DNA from: Lojkania enalia
Lineage: Eukaryota; Ascomycota; Dothideomycetes; Pleosporales
Assembly (NCBI GenBank): GCA_010094045.1
Contig: ML986587.1
Location: 372,001 to 436,000 of the forward strand
Direction of reading: 5' to 3'
Length of the DNA stretch: 64,000 bases
The translations under genes were made by a program, and so were the position numbers. The notes below the pieces were generated by a model. The model ran no database searches. It saw only the letters and a list, made by a program, of their open reading frames with translations, and had not been told where the DNA came from. The stretch's first letter is position 1; each line of letters opens with the position of its first letter. Below, in pieces: positions 12,070-23,572 of this stretch.

Positions 12070-14352
12070 TGTGACGCCGGGTGATTTTCTGCGTGCGCCG
12101 GCGTTGAGGGTTGACAGAAGTTGACAAAAGTCGGCGACTCTAGAGTGTTCAGAAAAACATCACAAAGACATGGACTTAGGGTTTAATGTTAGCGTCGCCT
12201 GGCACATGCACTAGTCTTGGCGCGACACATCCCGGCAACTTCTTGGCGAACGGGACACACCTAGGTACGCGTCCAAGTGACCAGCACTAAATGATAACAA
12301 AAACACAGCAGGTATCCCAGGTAGAGCGCCATTTTGAACTTCTAGAGCATTCCTGAAAGCAATGAGGCCGTTCAACTTCAAGGGTGTCTACTTGTCTTCA
12401 GTTGTTTTTGCTAAGATATCTTCGTCAGGCGCAATACACCGTCTATCAAATATATTCTAAATCAATTTAGACAGGATACTACTCCCTCTGGTTTCTCTTA
12501 TAACAATCCGGCCCCACTCCATCACATTTACCAAAAAAAAAAAAAAGTTTGGGGGGGGGGGTGTCCACTTTTTCTAGCCTTCTAATTACCATCTCCGTCT
12601 CCCCATACATCGCCAATCTCATTAGGACGACTTACCATCCGAAAGCCAAATTGCTCCATCCATGTCCAGCTGCCTCTTCCACCTCAGGACCCTGAAAGGC
12701 ACTATGCTCTCGTAATAGCTTCCATACCCAGTACTCTATGTATTATAGAATGTAATAGGGTGAATCCTCAGGATCTCGATCCTCTCGAGCCAGGACTTGT
12801 CATTCCAGGTCTTATCATTATTTCCTTCAATTTACGTATCATATTACGTGCAGATATTCCCAATATTAGACGAAAAGGGGAGAGCGTAGGGCATGGAATG
12901 AGGGAGACTTTACCGGGACAAAGAAGCCAATATCTTCACTCCCGCTTTTATGGACATTGTGAACAAACACGAAGCCCCCGAAATGCTCTTACAGTTTATC
13001 AGAAGGAATTAGAAGGAAGAAAGGTTGGTCGGATTGGAATCCCTTAGCTCTCCACCTTTCCATGATCCTCAAATTGCAATGCAGGTGATTCTTAACCGCC
13101 CTAGAATCGACTCTTCTCTGGCCACAGTTCTAGCAGGTCAATACTGATCTCTAGTGGTAACTGTAGCTGCGATTCTAGATAGCACGAGAAATATTATTTA
13201 AGTAGAAAGGTACGAGGGTCCTGAGTGCCATAAAGGCCAGACAATTGTTGTGTTGGGAACTTGTCGCGCAGTGAGGGCTATTTCTTTCACCAAATACACG
13301 GAAGTACGTAGTGCTAGTGAGAGCCGGGACTTTGGGCCCTTTCCAGAAATGTCAATGCTGTGCTTCTGCCATCAGCATTCAATATTTAAGATGGGAGATG
13401 AAGGGAGGGATATAAGATGGTCTGTTGAAAACTAAGATGTTAGACATGTCTAAGAAGGCCTTACGGCTAGCTAGCAAACATCAGCGAAAGAGAGATGTGT
13501 AGCAAAGCTGCACCAGATTTTGTAACGCCACTTCTAATATCTTTGGCTCGTTTATACACGAGATCATAATTGTTTGCTGACATCTGTGCCGAGCGGTTTC
13601 TGTCAACTCAAAGTACTTGTCCGCAGCGTAGGCATCAACGTTTTCCGCTGGATTGTCTTCTACATCGGAGTAGACATGGTGAGTCTAGAAGCGGGATAAT
13701 CCAAATGCTGTACTAACAAAGGGCTTCCTGTGATGATCAAATCGATATCTCCAAGCTTAGCTTATGTACCATCTGTAGCATTCTGGATCAATTATCTTCT
13801 AGCTAGTCAATTTACAGTAATTTAAACGGTGTGAAACGTTAACTACACAGAATTATTTGCGGTCAACACCACCCCATTTCCATGCTGCTCCGACCAACTG
13901 GTGGTCTAGCCTGGAAAGAGCATTTTACTCTAGGGCTGGGAATCATTGCTGATAGCAAGTGGCACTAGGGTACCAGAATCGACCAACACTACCCCGAGGA
14001 AAGAACTTTCAAACTTTAGACTTTGACGAAAGACCTTAAATATAGTTGTTCAAGCCCTTAGATATCTCGCACCGGCGTATGCATCGCGCTTCGGTACTTC
14101 TACTCATTACAGCTAAGATAGCACGGTGTTGTCCGTTCTGATTGGCCTGCGTCCCTATTCGTGCTAATTGGTTTGACGGAAGACCGCAACGAAAACGGCG
14201 ACCGATGCCTCACCTTTGGGGGTGATCAGTGCGATTCGCATTTAGTCCGGTATACAGAATAAGTAGTGGTTCGCATTTAATTCCGTGTAGAGAATAAGAG
14301 GCGATTCGCATTTTGAATAGTTCTAATTCCGCGAACAAACCAAAACATTTCA
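12070..14352. other. Gene-poor stretch with homopolymer runs and faint relics
   Basis: The proximal part is the nucleoporin promoter. At 12533-12561 a run of 14 A is followed by GTTT and 11 G. Around 12900-13080 two overlapping plus-strand frames look vaguely coding (for example VYQKELEGRKVGRIGIP and MDIVNKHEAPEMLLQFI), as in a frameshifted gene remnant, but I cannot name a family. The rest shows nothing. Confidence 0.4.
14233..14318. repeat. Short tandem repeat, 35-bp period
   Basis: The motif GATTCGCATTTA or a close variant starts at 14233, 14268 and 14303, an exact 35-base spacing. Each full copy ends in a diverged AGAATAAG segment. There are two and a half copies, immediately upstream of the CoA-transferase wreck. 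No function is implied. Confidence 0.7.
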
Positions 14353-16160
14353 ATGAGAGCACAAAACGGCGTAAACGGACATGCAAAAGTTTTGAATGCT
14401 ATCAAAGAATCCTTGACTTATTCAGTGCCTCAAGAGGCAGCGACTTTCTTTCAAAACGGGCTACTAAACAACTCTCTCATTGCTCGAACTCACCCAAAAG
14501 AAATCAAGGATGTTGCGAAGTCAGCAAAGTCTTAAGGGTCGGATAAACCCAGTATTCGACTCGATTGGCGGTTTGCGGAGTGTCTCGGCTTCGAAGGGAC
14601 TCGAAGCTGCTATGATTAACATCATCCTGAGAAAATATGGTATTGAGCCACACAAGGCCTTGATAAACACGTGGGCATCCTAAATTCATCCCTTTGAATG
14701 CCTAATAAAGTCCAGGGATTGTGCACAGCTGTTCATTATATCCCTATTTCTAAACGCTGTTGACCCAAATAGCGAGGCCCGTGGATACGGATCGACGGGT
14801 ATTTTGAAAGAAGAGTTTTATTAGAGAAGTACTCCAAGAACTGCGACTTCCACGATATAGGGACAAATCAATACCGAACAGTTACTAAGATCTACCGTTA
14901 CAAATATAAAAGATATTTTCATGTCCACGGCAGTATGAACTATGACCAAACACAACTAAGCCTTAGATTGCCACCCTATATGAATGTCACTGCAGCCAAG
15001 GACTCTTGGTAGCCGTACATTAAGAGGATTGCGCAAATAGATTAAGAGGCGTTGTAGAAGCTCAAGTTAGATGTATACAAGGAGGTAGGCACAATATGCT
15101 GGATGACAGAGGAGTACAAGAATAGTGAACATGGTAGGGCCACTGCTTAAGTTAGACTCTATGAAGTCGATGAAGAGCGGAATGAAACCCCGTTAGCCTA
15201 CTGGTGGCCAAACATACCTAAAACTTTATCGCAACGACCACTAGTGGGTATGGAAGTCGTTAACCGGACGACGGTCATTGCAGTCCCTACTATAACCCGA
15301 CGTTTAGCGGAGCTCGGAGCTTCTGTACTGAGAATTATTGAGTCTCACATCGCCCATGAGTTCCTTTCATCAGGACTTGCGTTGGGGTAAATTCCAGAAA
15401 GGAAGAGGATCGCAGAAAGCTCTGTGGACTGATCCGAGAAGTAGACAGACGTTGTCGTCCAAGGTTATCGACCGGGAGTCCTAGACAAGTATGGATTCTC
15501 TCTTGACGGGCTCTTAGAACTTACCAAAGACCGCAAAAGGGGCTTGATCGTTGCTCGGGAAAACTGTTATTGATGGTACGGCCCATGGTAGTATTGAAGT
15601 GGCTGACAGCAAATCTTAGATGCGAATACCGCTATCCATGGAGTTCGGATGGGCGGTGAGTCGCGGCGAGTCAGTTACTACGGTATTTCCATATTCGGAT
15701 TCTTGAAATAGTACGGCTAGAGTTATCCCATTCCTGATGCGATTCCGAGACGCGGGCCGGGGAAGGGTCTTACAAGGTTAATATAAGTGAACGTAGGAAT
15801 CTCATTGAATAGTGTTGCTAATGCTTAAGATCGGGTTGAGCTACTATTTCCAATGGCTCGTTAGCAGCGTTCACACTTATCAGGCAATCGGAGAGGATGT
15901 ATGGAACCGCGATGAGCGCCATGTGTTCCGTCATTACCATAATTTCCACTACACCCTTCCTCGCTTCTACGAAATGCTAAAGGGTAATTCGAGCCCTTTT
16001 CAATTCGGTCTAAAGTTCCTTGAGAAAAAAATTTCCGGCACTATCGGCAAGGACATTCTATAACCGAAGGGAATCATTCAGTTTCCGAGAGAACCCGTGC
16101 AACTGAAATACAATATTGGGATAAGGTCGAATAGGACTGATCAAGAGGGGTAGCCTAAGT
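14353..16160 (+). pseudogene. Decayed CaiB/BaiF family III CoA-transferase
   Basis: Translation in shifting plus-strand frames recovers a family III acyl-CoA transferase of the fungal two-lobed type. Recognisable pieces in order: an N-terminal piece at 14353-14683 (ESLTYSVPQEAATFFQNGLL, then GLEAAMINIILRKYGIEP); about 14930-15160 (GSMNYDQTQLSLRLP, GTICWMTEEYKNSEHGRAT); about 15210-15500 (PLVGMEVVNRTTVIAVPTIT, RLAELGASVLRIIESH, DVVVQGYRPGVLDKYGFS); about 15530-15640 (GLIVARENCY, GPW); 15812-16063 (VFRHYHNFHYTLPRFYEML); and about 16060-16120 (IIQFPREPVQLKYNIG). Stops interrupt it, several one transition away from a conserved Trp or Arg codon (TGG to TGA or TAG, CGA to TGA), and at least two frame changes occur. 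It cannot encode a functional enzyme. The order matches the intact family end to end, so it is one gene, not scattered matches. Confidence 0.8.
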
Positions 16161-16490
16161 AATGCTAACCGCTACAATGGGTTCAGTTACTTACTTTTAA
16201 ACTATGATACTAATATAGAGTACCAAACTTCTAGATAGTGAGCTGCCTATTTGAAGCAGATGGATGAGAAGTCAGAGAACGGCTTATGACTATCCCTAAC
16301 CTTCTGGAATCGACCTCGAAAGGAAACCGCGCCAGTCCGCACGCGCTAACCGGCTGACACGTCTTCACGTATCTAAGTCTATTCTAGCTACCTAATTAGC
16401 TGCAGCATGAATGCGAGATACAAATAAACTATATGAAGTCAAATAACTAATAATTGTAGAGATGGCCTTCGAACCCTGAACTCCCCAAGA

Positions 16491-17233
16491 ATGAAACACG
16501 TACTTCACACTCCCAGGCTAAACTTGCTCGTATGACAGACACTGATACCGAAGCGCAACGCCTACAATGGTTCCATAAGCTCTGGACCGACGAAGTAGCT
16601 ACATCATGGAAGTATATCTACCAATAATTCCTTCACAAATCTCACCAGTTTCACAAGTCTTACTAACCTAAGCCAAGTTTCCACGGTCCCTACAAATCCT
16701 TCACAGAAAGCCGTCTTTGGATGATCGAAATGCTAACCAAATACGATCTCATTACGTACGCCACCTTTACGAAAGAAACTGGAAAAATAACCTCTGAAGA
16801 AATTCTTGAACTGTCTTCATCCGAAGCATCCCTAGGAAAACTAATCGGTAGCGTAGGCCTACGATTACAATATCAACACACACTTGTACCTCCTGTCTAT
16901 CCGGACTTACTGCGCAAAAGTTCCTATGAGATAGAGAACAAGGGCAACACTAAATCGCGTAACGCTCGTGCTATCGGTTACTCCTTCATTCAATCGGCCT
17001 GGGGAAAAGGATATACGACAGAAGGCAATGTCGCATTGTTAAACGCCTACAGTGCTTCCCGAGCCCAGGACAACAGCCCGCGACAAAACTACGCCGAGGC
17101 TACTGTTAGCAATGATAACACTGCCAGCATCTGTATACTAGAGAAGCTCGGATTCCATAAGGTGGGATGGAAAACGGAAATGGAGAGGAGGGGGGTACTG
17201 GGTTTACGAAAAGCATGCATGAACGAAGCATAG
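16491..17233 (+). CDS. GNAT-family N-acetyltransferase, 5' end frameshifted
   Basis: This is an acetyl-CoA-dependent N-acetyltransferase of the RimJ/RimL type; the substrate is unknown. The best model starts at the ATG at 16532, with exons 16532-16611 and 16678-17233 and a 66-nt intron with GTATAT donor and CTAAC branch site, giving 211 residues. Joining the exons restores a typical N-terminal run: WFHKLWTDEVATSW, then NFHGPYKSFTESRLWMIE. The core has AIGYSFIQSAWGKGYTTEG (acetyl-CoA binding strand and helix) and NTASICILEKLGFHKVGW (C-terminal motif). A matching upstream segment (KHVLHTPRLNLLV) begins at the ATG at 16491 but is out of frame by one base with what follows, so one base appears lost at about 16531. 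The gene is either a recent pseudogene or uses the shorter start. It lies directly after a dead CoA-transferase. Confidence 0.65.
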
Positions 17234-17315
17234 AAGAACGATTTACTTCTTATCCTTTGGGTTATCTACCAACCACGAAATAGTCGGCTTTGTATATGCA
17301 ATGCGGTATTTGTTG

Positions 17316-18508
17316 TTATTCTAATATCCTGCTCTCCCCATTTCCTACCTCTTCAAACCGTACGTTGTCAATGTCGTCGTCTGGCATGCGGGCATCTTTG
17401 CCGTTCACCTCAGCTCTCGCTTCCTGGAGCGCATCCTGAATGGTCCAGGCCTTGCGGTTTAGGAACCAGGATACGAGACCGCCACCTTTCTTGACCTCAT
17501 CATGTGTTGCAACCCAGTATTTGGCTTGTAGAATCCGCTGGGCTTGCAGCCCGTTTTTGGCGCCGAGATTAAGTTGCTGCGCAGCGGAGATTTTGACATC
17601 GTGCAGTCCATGTAAAAAGGCTAGCGTATGCAAAGGAGGATCGGCCGATCCGATGGGTTGCAAGGCCGTATGCGGTATTCCGTGAGGCGCGTATATCACG
17701 CATTCTGCTGCCTCTGCACTCGAATTGATCGACAGCGGCTCGTCGGGGTGTATTTGAAGCAGGGAGGATCGCTTCTTCGGCGTGTTTGGGAGAAACGGAT
17801 GTGTAGCGAAGGTTATGAGGAGGGCGGAGTGGTAGTAGAGGGCGTCGTCAGACGCTGTAAGGCGCGATATTGAGAGCCACGTAGGGAGCGGTGGGAGGGA
17901 GTAGTCGTGCCAATCGGACTCGGTTGTAAACTTAGGTGTAGGCACTACTGTGCGAAAATGTTTGAATGCGGTAATCAATTGCACAGCTTTCTAAGAGACG
18001 TGAGTTGCGTTCACAAGCACAAGGCGCTACCTTAACTCACCTCGGTCGCGAAAACAGGAACGTCAGGATGAACCTCTAGCAGTGTCTCCTTGTGGCAGTG
18101 ATCGGTGAATTCATGAGATACAGCGACTGCATCTATGAAAGTCTCGATATCCGATCCTACATCCATATTCGACAACTGTCCTTTCCCCAACCGTAACCCA
18201 CCAGCTAGGATCTCAATCTCGCGCGCCAGCTCTTCCACCTCAGCGACACTCTTGACAGCGCTTTCGATCGCATGCCATTGCTGCGAGAACCAGCGCGCAA
18301 CATCCGATTGCCCGCCGACGAACCACGGGTCTATCAAGATGTTGTAGTAGATGCGGCTACCGTGCTTAATCGCCGAGGCGGGGCGAGGGATCTGGAGAAG
18401 CCAGCTGGTATCAGCGTTCAGGTGATGAAGAATCGGCCGACGGGTCGCCAGCGACCGTACGATGGTATCGCGGATCTCGAAATGGAGCTGCGCTGAGGGC
18501 GCGTCCAT
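17316..18508 (-). CDS. MBL-fold (metallo-beta-lactamase-like) protein
   Basis: The predicted exons are 18508-18041 and 17990-17316 (50-nt intron, GTGAGT donor, TAG acceptor), giving 380 residues. The N-terminal half has a hydrophobic strand followed by YYNILIDPWFVGG and then VAVSHEFTDHCHKETL at about residues 129-144. That is the H-x-x-x-D-H metal-binding element of MBL-fold hydrolases (His132, Asp136, His137) in the divergent form found in fungal proteins. The second exon opens with the predicted strand AVQLITAFKHF and includes AECVIYAPHGIPH. Substrate is unknown. I saw no second canonical metal ligand pair with certainty, so activity is inference. It is divergent from the SPRY gene with 357 bp between starts. 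Confidence 0.72.
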
Positions 18509-18865
18509 TTTCGCGGTTTAGGGAGGCATTGTTTTGCTGGGTAAGTTGAGGTTGTGAAGGGTAGAGGGATGCATGACGTTAATTCAAGACTCTAGCCTAC
18601 TTGGTGAGGGTCCAATGGTTTGCTCCGCCACGACAAAGTACCTACAAAGGGTCGATGATATTCACTCTCCATTCTAGCATCGCATTTATCACGGAGTACA
18701 GTGGTTGTTCGCCTAATTCGACAGTTAAAGAATAACCTTCGTGCTCATTTTGCAACCACACACCCACACAGCTCTTTTCCTCTGCTACCCCGTCTCCACC
18801 GAACCCCACACATAAGTTCCAATATTTAGCACAGTCTTGTCATCCCATTGCGCCGGGTTTTGAAT
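18509..18865. other. Divergent promoter, MBL-fold and SPRY genes
   Basis: This 357-bp spacer holds both starts. A pyrimidine-rich stretch at about 18755-18830 sits just before the SPRY ATG, as is common in fungal leaders. No clear TATA box was seen. Confidence 0.5.
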
Positions 18866-19999
18866 ATGTTCAAAAAGCTAAAGGAAAAGCTAAGGCCAGA
18901 GGAGCATCAGACTTCAGACTCGGGGTCGGGACACCTCCAGCAGAGCCAGTACCACCCAAGCAATCCATTCTACACTGTTCCTCATACTCAAGGCCAAGAC
19001 GCCAAACTTTCGGAAACATACCAGCCTCCTCCAGGACCACCACTAAACCACCAAGCTTCCGCTTCAGGTTATGCCTCTCCTCCCGGTCCACCCCTGAACT
19101 ATCCTTCGCAACCCCCTCCAAGCTGGGAGCCACCGCCTTACCATGACTGGACAGTTATTCCAGACAATTCACTTATTCCCCCGCCTCCTTCAATAGGATA
19201 TGATAGCTCGCCGATAGCAAATTCTACAATGGAAGAAGGCGACCGTGCCTACGCGTGGACCAATACTAACCCTCTATGGCAGCCCCAGACCCTTACACCT
19301 GCGCAGCATGCTGCAATGCAAAACGGTCAGCTTGCTCTCCTCAAAGCACCGACTTATACTGGAGATGTCATCCCGCAGCGACAGCCTGGCCATTGGAAAT
19401 GTAGAACCTTTTCCCAATGTAAAGACTCCAGCATTTTGACCAATCTACCAATTTATTCGGCGCTATGGGACTCGCCGCTTCGCACACAACGATCAAAGAC
19501 CATTTACTTTGAGCTAAAAGTCACAGGTGTAGGACGGGGCCGATTCAGTCTTGAAGAAGCCGATGCTGGGATTGCCATCGGCTATGTTGCACCTCCCTAT
19601 CCAACCTTTAGGCTTCCAGGCTGGCAACGGGGTAGTCTTGCTATACATGGGGATGATGGCCGAAAATACGTCAATGATACTTGGGGTGGCGTTGACTTCA
19701 CGACCTCGTTCCGGCCTGGTGATGTTGTTGGGATTGGCATCATCTTCGCACCGCCAAAGAATCCACCTTCATATGAACAAACGCAACAGAGGAAATTGCT
19801 GGATATCGAAGTCTTTTTCACTCGAAATGGCAGAAAAGAAGGTGGCTGGGATGGAAACGAAGAGCTCGACCAGAGAAGCGAAGGTGGAACTATCGGTCTT
19901 AGAGGAGAATGTGATTTGTTTCCAGCTATTGGAGTCTTCGGGGGTGTTGATTTCGAGGTTTATTTCGGTTCCGGGAGCTGGCTCTACAATCCTTATTGA
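18866..19999 (+). CDS. SPRY-domain protein with proline-rich N-terminus
   Basis: This is a single-exon protein of 377 residues. The ATG at 18866 (MFKKLKEKLRPEE) is the first ATG in the frame; six in-frame codons lie upstream without one. Residues about 25-130 are low-complexity and rich in Pro, Gln, Ser and Tyr, with a repeated PPGPPLN motif. From about residue 190 to the end lies a SPRY/B30.2-like domain, with KTIYFELKVTG, AGIAIGYVAPPYP and DDGRKYVNDTWGGVDFT. This SPRY is closest in style to that of the fungal Ssh4/Ear1 Rsp5-adaptor proteins. Unlike them it shows no transmembrane segment and no obvious PY motif, so a soluble binding protein is more likely. The ligand is unknown. Confidence 0.82.
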   Translation: MFKKLKEKLRPEEHQTSDSGSGHLQQSQYHPSNPFYTVPHTQGQDAKLSETYQPPPGPPLNHQASASGYASPPGPPLNYPSQPPPSWEPPPYHDWTVIPDNSLIPPPPSIGYDSSPIANSTMEEGDRAYAWTNTNPLWQPQTLTPAQHAAMQNGQLALLKAPTYTGDVIPQRQPGHWKCRTFSQCKDSSILTNLPIYSALWDSPLRTQRSKTIYFELKVTGVGRGRFSLEEADAGIAIGYVAPPYPTFRLPGWQRGSLAIHGDDGRKYVNDTWGGVDFTTSFRPGDVVGIGIIFAPPKNPPSYEQTQQRKLLDIEVFFTRNGRKEGGWDGNEELDQRSEGGTIGLRGECDLFPAIGVFGGVDFEVYFGSGSWLYNPY

Positions 20000-22309
20000 T
20001 GGGGGTTCAAAAAAACGGCGCCGAATGTATCAGCAATAATACTATGTGTCCTAGAGTATTAGAACCATAGACCATTAGTAAAATACCTCCTATATTCTTG
20101 CGATTGTGAAGGTGCGCTAACTAAAACAGCCAAGTGCCCTCGGAATATTTATTGCGCCCTGGCCGAACCCATACTTATCTTAAAATCATTAACGTTATTC
20201 TCATAATTCAACATACAGTCCGGTTATACCTAGGTATTAGCCTAGCTCTAGAAATGTGTCCGATCCCAGAAATATCTTGCGTATCTTGCGTGTCTTTAGG
20301 TATGGCTATCATATACGAGATTCGAATAGCCAACAAGCCTCTTTTGACGGATGTGATTGGTGAGTCTGCTAGCTTTGTCATTCAAGGAAATAGGCCGTTT
20401 GTATCACATCCTTCTAAAGTGGCCTGTCTGGTATTAGCTGGAGAAGAGCTTACTGGAATATATTGAAGCAGAATTGAATTCATGGGACACCACCCTAGTG
20501 CTTAGAGGAAAACAGCAGCCCAGTCCACTAATAGTTTGCTGGAATATGAGGATGATGCATTCGAGCGTAAGGAGGCTATATAAAAAATTGAATTAAAGGC
20601 GCGGCTGATAATAACGCAGCAGAGAAGTTCCATTATACCACAATTCCGCTGAAGGCATCCCCGACAGATTTGGTTGGCACTGTTGCTATATGCAAAAGCC
20701 GTCCACTTCTTTGGAACTCCGGAAGGAATCCAAGCTCAAGTGCCCGAGCTACTCAAGCTTTGCCTGAATCATGGGATATCTGAGCGGTTCTTCATAGCTT
20801 GGGAAACGTTTCCTGCAGCTTGCTAAGTAGCTAACCGCCGGTCCTTCGATGCCTGCAAAGCCGTTGACGTCTTCTTGCCCAATCGTATCGACCTAATCGC
20901 AATTTTCTTTGAAGATTCCTTAGACGGGTTTTCGCCCGAAATCATAGACACCCGCGCAGCTGACTTCTTAGAATAACCTGTAGGGCCCGACGGGCAAGGA
21001 ACTCTTGTCAACAGGGCAGGAAAACAGGGTTCCTTGGCTTCAAGTCGATGCTCTAGGCTAGCTTGGCTCCTTCCTTCCATGAGGCGAACCCTGAGAAGGC
21101 CATCGATTCTTATGGGGCAGGAAACACTTTCTGGGAGGCTGTAAGTGATATATGGATAACACCGCCCTCAAATTTTGCGGTCTACGTCAGGCTGGCGAGA
21201 TCACGTTAGGGTAATTCCTGAGACCACACCCGGGGGACGCACTCACCGTTTCGCTGTGTTGTTCTTGAATAAAGAGACAGGGCACATCTGAGTTTTACTA
21301 TGGCATAGGATGCTAATAATTTTTTCGCTACAGATGTGGGAGGATAGCAAGCAACGAACGATCTTATTGAGGCGGTGTGCTACGGCCATGTCGCAGCAAG
21401 TTTTGCCCTTGAGCAGATAGGGCTTCCGAAGAATCGAAAAGAGGGCCATGAAGGGCTCTGGAATAGTTCCAATGTTTTGATTCGGTTGTTAGAATATAAG
21501 GGACGATTGAAGGACGGGAAGTCGCGGCCCGAAGTCGTGCTATAGAAGATTTGAGTGTATGTGCCTCCAATTATTATGTTTTACCGGCACACGCGCTTAC
21601 AAGATTCGGCGTTGGGAATAGGGCGTTGCACTTCTTTTCTAGAAACAGGGCACCCAATAGCGAGCGCGTATTGAGCTTGGAGTCACTACACTCGCCCTTG
21701 CACGTCGAATAGGGCGATGAAGCATAACGAAGTGGAATCACATCCCAATTTTGATAGCATAGTGAGGCTGCTATTTGTAATGAAGACGGAAATTTGGCGC
21801 AGGGCTCTTTTGGATTTGGGTGATTGGAGGCTAGGCAGCAGACTGGTGTAGCACATCGCGCGCTACTCCAAAGCTCATAAACCCCACGCACCCTTCGCTT
21901 TCACCTCCTAGGACTAAACTCCAACAACGATTCAGATGAGCTATAGGCCGAACAGGGATTACTGGATCCCAGGATTTGGTAGGAGAGGCGGGAGTTTCTC
22001 GCCTCCTTATCCTCATGCTCTACACCTTCCACTTCACAACCTGCACTCATACTGCCGGTGTGGCGAAGGCGGTCAGGAAGACTATAATTCATATCCTCCA
22101 TCTCTCGACCGGCAGAACCCTAATAGCATGAGAATTGAAACTCCTAGGACTGGTTTCGCTTACCCAGTAGGTGCGCTATCCCGTCGTCGATCCACATATC
22201 TGCTGACCGACGGTAACATTAGCGAGCAAAGTTCAATAGTCAATGCAATGATAGCGATGGGCAGAATTTCTGTGACTGCCAAGAGAATCATAGTTACATT
22301 GATCAATGC
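20000..22309. other. Gene-poor stretch with coding-like relic
   Basis: Between about 20650 and 20970 a plus-strand frame gives runs such as LLYAKAVHFFGTPEGIQAQV and FFEDSLDGFSPEIIDTRAADF, interrupted by stops. This looks like an old gene fragment but I cannot assign a family. Further stop-broken frames continue to about 21900. A frame at 21936-22352 (MSYRPNRDYWIPGFGRRGG) overlaps the next gene's start in another frame and could be an upstream exon of it, but I found no splice pair that keeps the frame. Confidence 0.35.
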
Positions 22310-23572
22310 ATGTACTACGGACGCCATGTCGAACCGCTTGCCTTCTCTTTAGCGGATAAACCAATAGCACCTCAATGGTTGTGCCCGCTTTTCTCGAAGA
22401 TCCCTATCGAGATTAGGGAGATGGTATACGAGTATGCTTTCATAGACTGCAATTCGATGCCATTAGACTGGAACAACCCATACCGAGACCACCCCATCAC
22501 TCACCATGAGGGGATCGATCACGGGAAACATATTCCCCACTCCGACATCTCCTTTAATTTCTTGCAAACTTGTCGTGCTGTCTACCTTGAGGCATACCAA
22601 CTTCCTCTCTTACTCAACCCTTTCATTGTCTATCGATTTGGGAGTCTTCCATCATACGACGTGACCCGGCCTCGCTTCGTACAATTAGCACCATGGCAGT
22701 TTGCTCTTATCCAACGCCTAGATATCAGTCTTCAGCAAATTGCTTTAGAGGGGGATCAATTAGCAAAATACCTCAAAATCTGGAAAGCAAAGGAGAGACA
22801 CGAGGGTGCCCTCGTCGCCCCTCGATTCTATCAAGAAAGTCGGAACACGTATCCTGGTGTTATCATTCAATCCTTCAATTTCGGCATCATCCCCTATCAC
22901 AACCCACTCGAAGACAGTGTTGCCATTTCACTGAAGAACAAAAGAACTTTTTATTCTCGCAATCGATCCAGCTACCCGGTCGTCTCGACAGCTCGGGCAA
23001 TGATAGCACGGCCACTTACCCATCTTACCTTGCGCCTCTCGCGTACTGATTGGCGGACTTGGACTGATTCCGATATGGGTGACCCTACAAGAGAACTTGG
23101 CCTCGATCCGGCATTCGGAGACGGGGGAAGCGGGGTTACCGAACGCCCAACAGCAGCGCGCATGCAGTATCTCGCTGCTGAGCGCCGTGCCAATCGCTGG
23201 CCTGGTCAACAACCTAACGATGACGGGACATCTTCATATCGGTATATCTCCGGTTGGGGTGCTGAGATAGCGAAATTACCGGATCTCAAAACTTTAGAGC
23301 TTGTTCTCGAAACGTTCGACACTAAAAAGCTTCAATTAGAAACAGTAGCGGATTGTGCTAAGACCTGGATATTTCCACTGGAAGGCACACAGCATCAGCT
23401 TGTATGGGATGGCAAGATCGAGGCGTTACGATACCAATGCTATGATGAATCCTCTACACTCACCAATGGGACGCAGAGAGTCCTGCAGCAAATCTCTAGT
23501 CCTCCATATTCGCCCACAGTGGAATGGACTGAAGTCCGGATTATACGTTTCCGGAGGAGGAAAGTTCAGTAA
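22310..23572 (+). CDS. DUF7730/F-box-like fungal protein
   Basis: The single open frame encodes 420 residues from the ATG at 22310. Near the N-terminus is PLFSKIPIEIREMVYEYAF, the typical opening of a large family of fungal proteins resembling F-box proteins (LP.EIR..IYEY). It is followed by an HSDISFNFLQTCRAVYLEAY segment, also characteristic (LL.TCR.iY.Ea). The rest is a leucine-rich mixed fold ending in VEWTEVRIIRFRRRKVQ. Members are usually uncharacterised; a role as substrate-binding partner in an SCF-type ligase is family-level speculation. The true start may lie further upstream in a separate exon. The lineage-variable family and gene-poor surroundings suggest an accessory gene. Confidence 0.72.
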   Translation: MYYGRHVEPLAFSLADKPIAPQWLCPLFSKIPIEIREMVYEYAFIDCNSMPLDWNNPYRDHPITHHEGIDHGKHIPHSDISFNFLQTCRAVYLEAYQLPLLLNPFIVYRFGSLPSYDVTRPRFVQLAPWQFALIQRLDISLQQIALEGDQLAKYLKIWKAKERHEGALVAPRFYQESRNTYPGVIIQSFNFGIIPYHNPLEDSVAISLKNKRTFYSRNRSSYPVVSTARAMIARPLTHLTLRLSRTDWRTWTDSDMGDPTRELGLDPAFGDGGSGVTERPTAARMQYLAAERRANRWPGQQPNDDGTSSYRYISGWGAEIAKLPDLKTLELVLETFDTKKLQLETVADCAKTWIFPLEGTQHQLVWDGKIEALRYQCYDESSTLTNGTQRVLQQISSPPYSPTVEWTEVRIIRFRRRKVQ

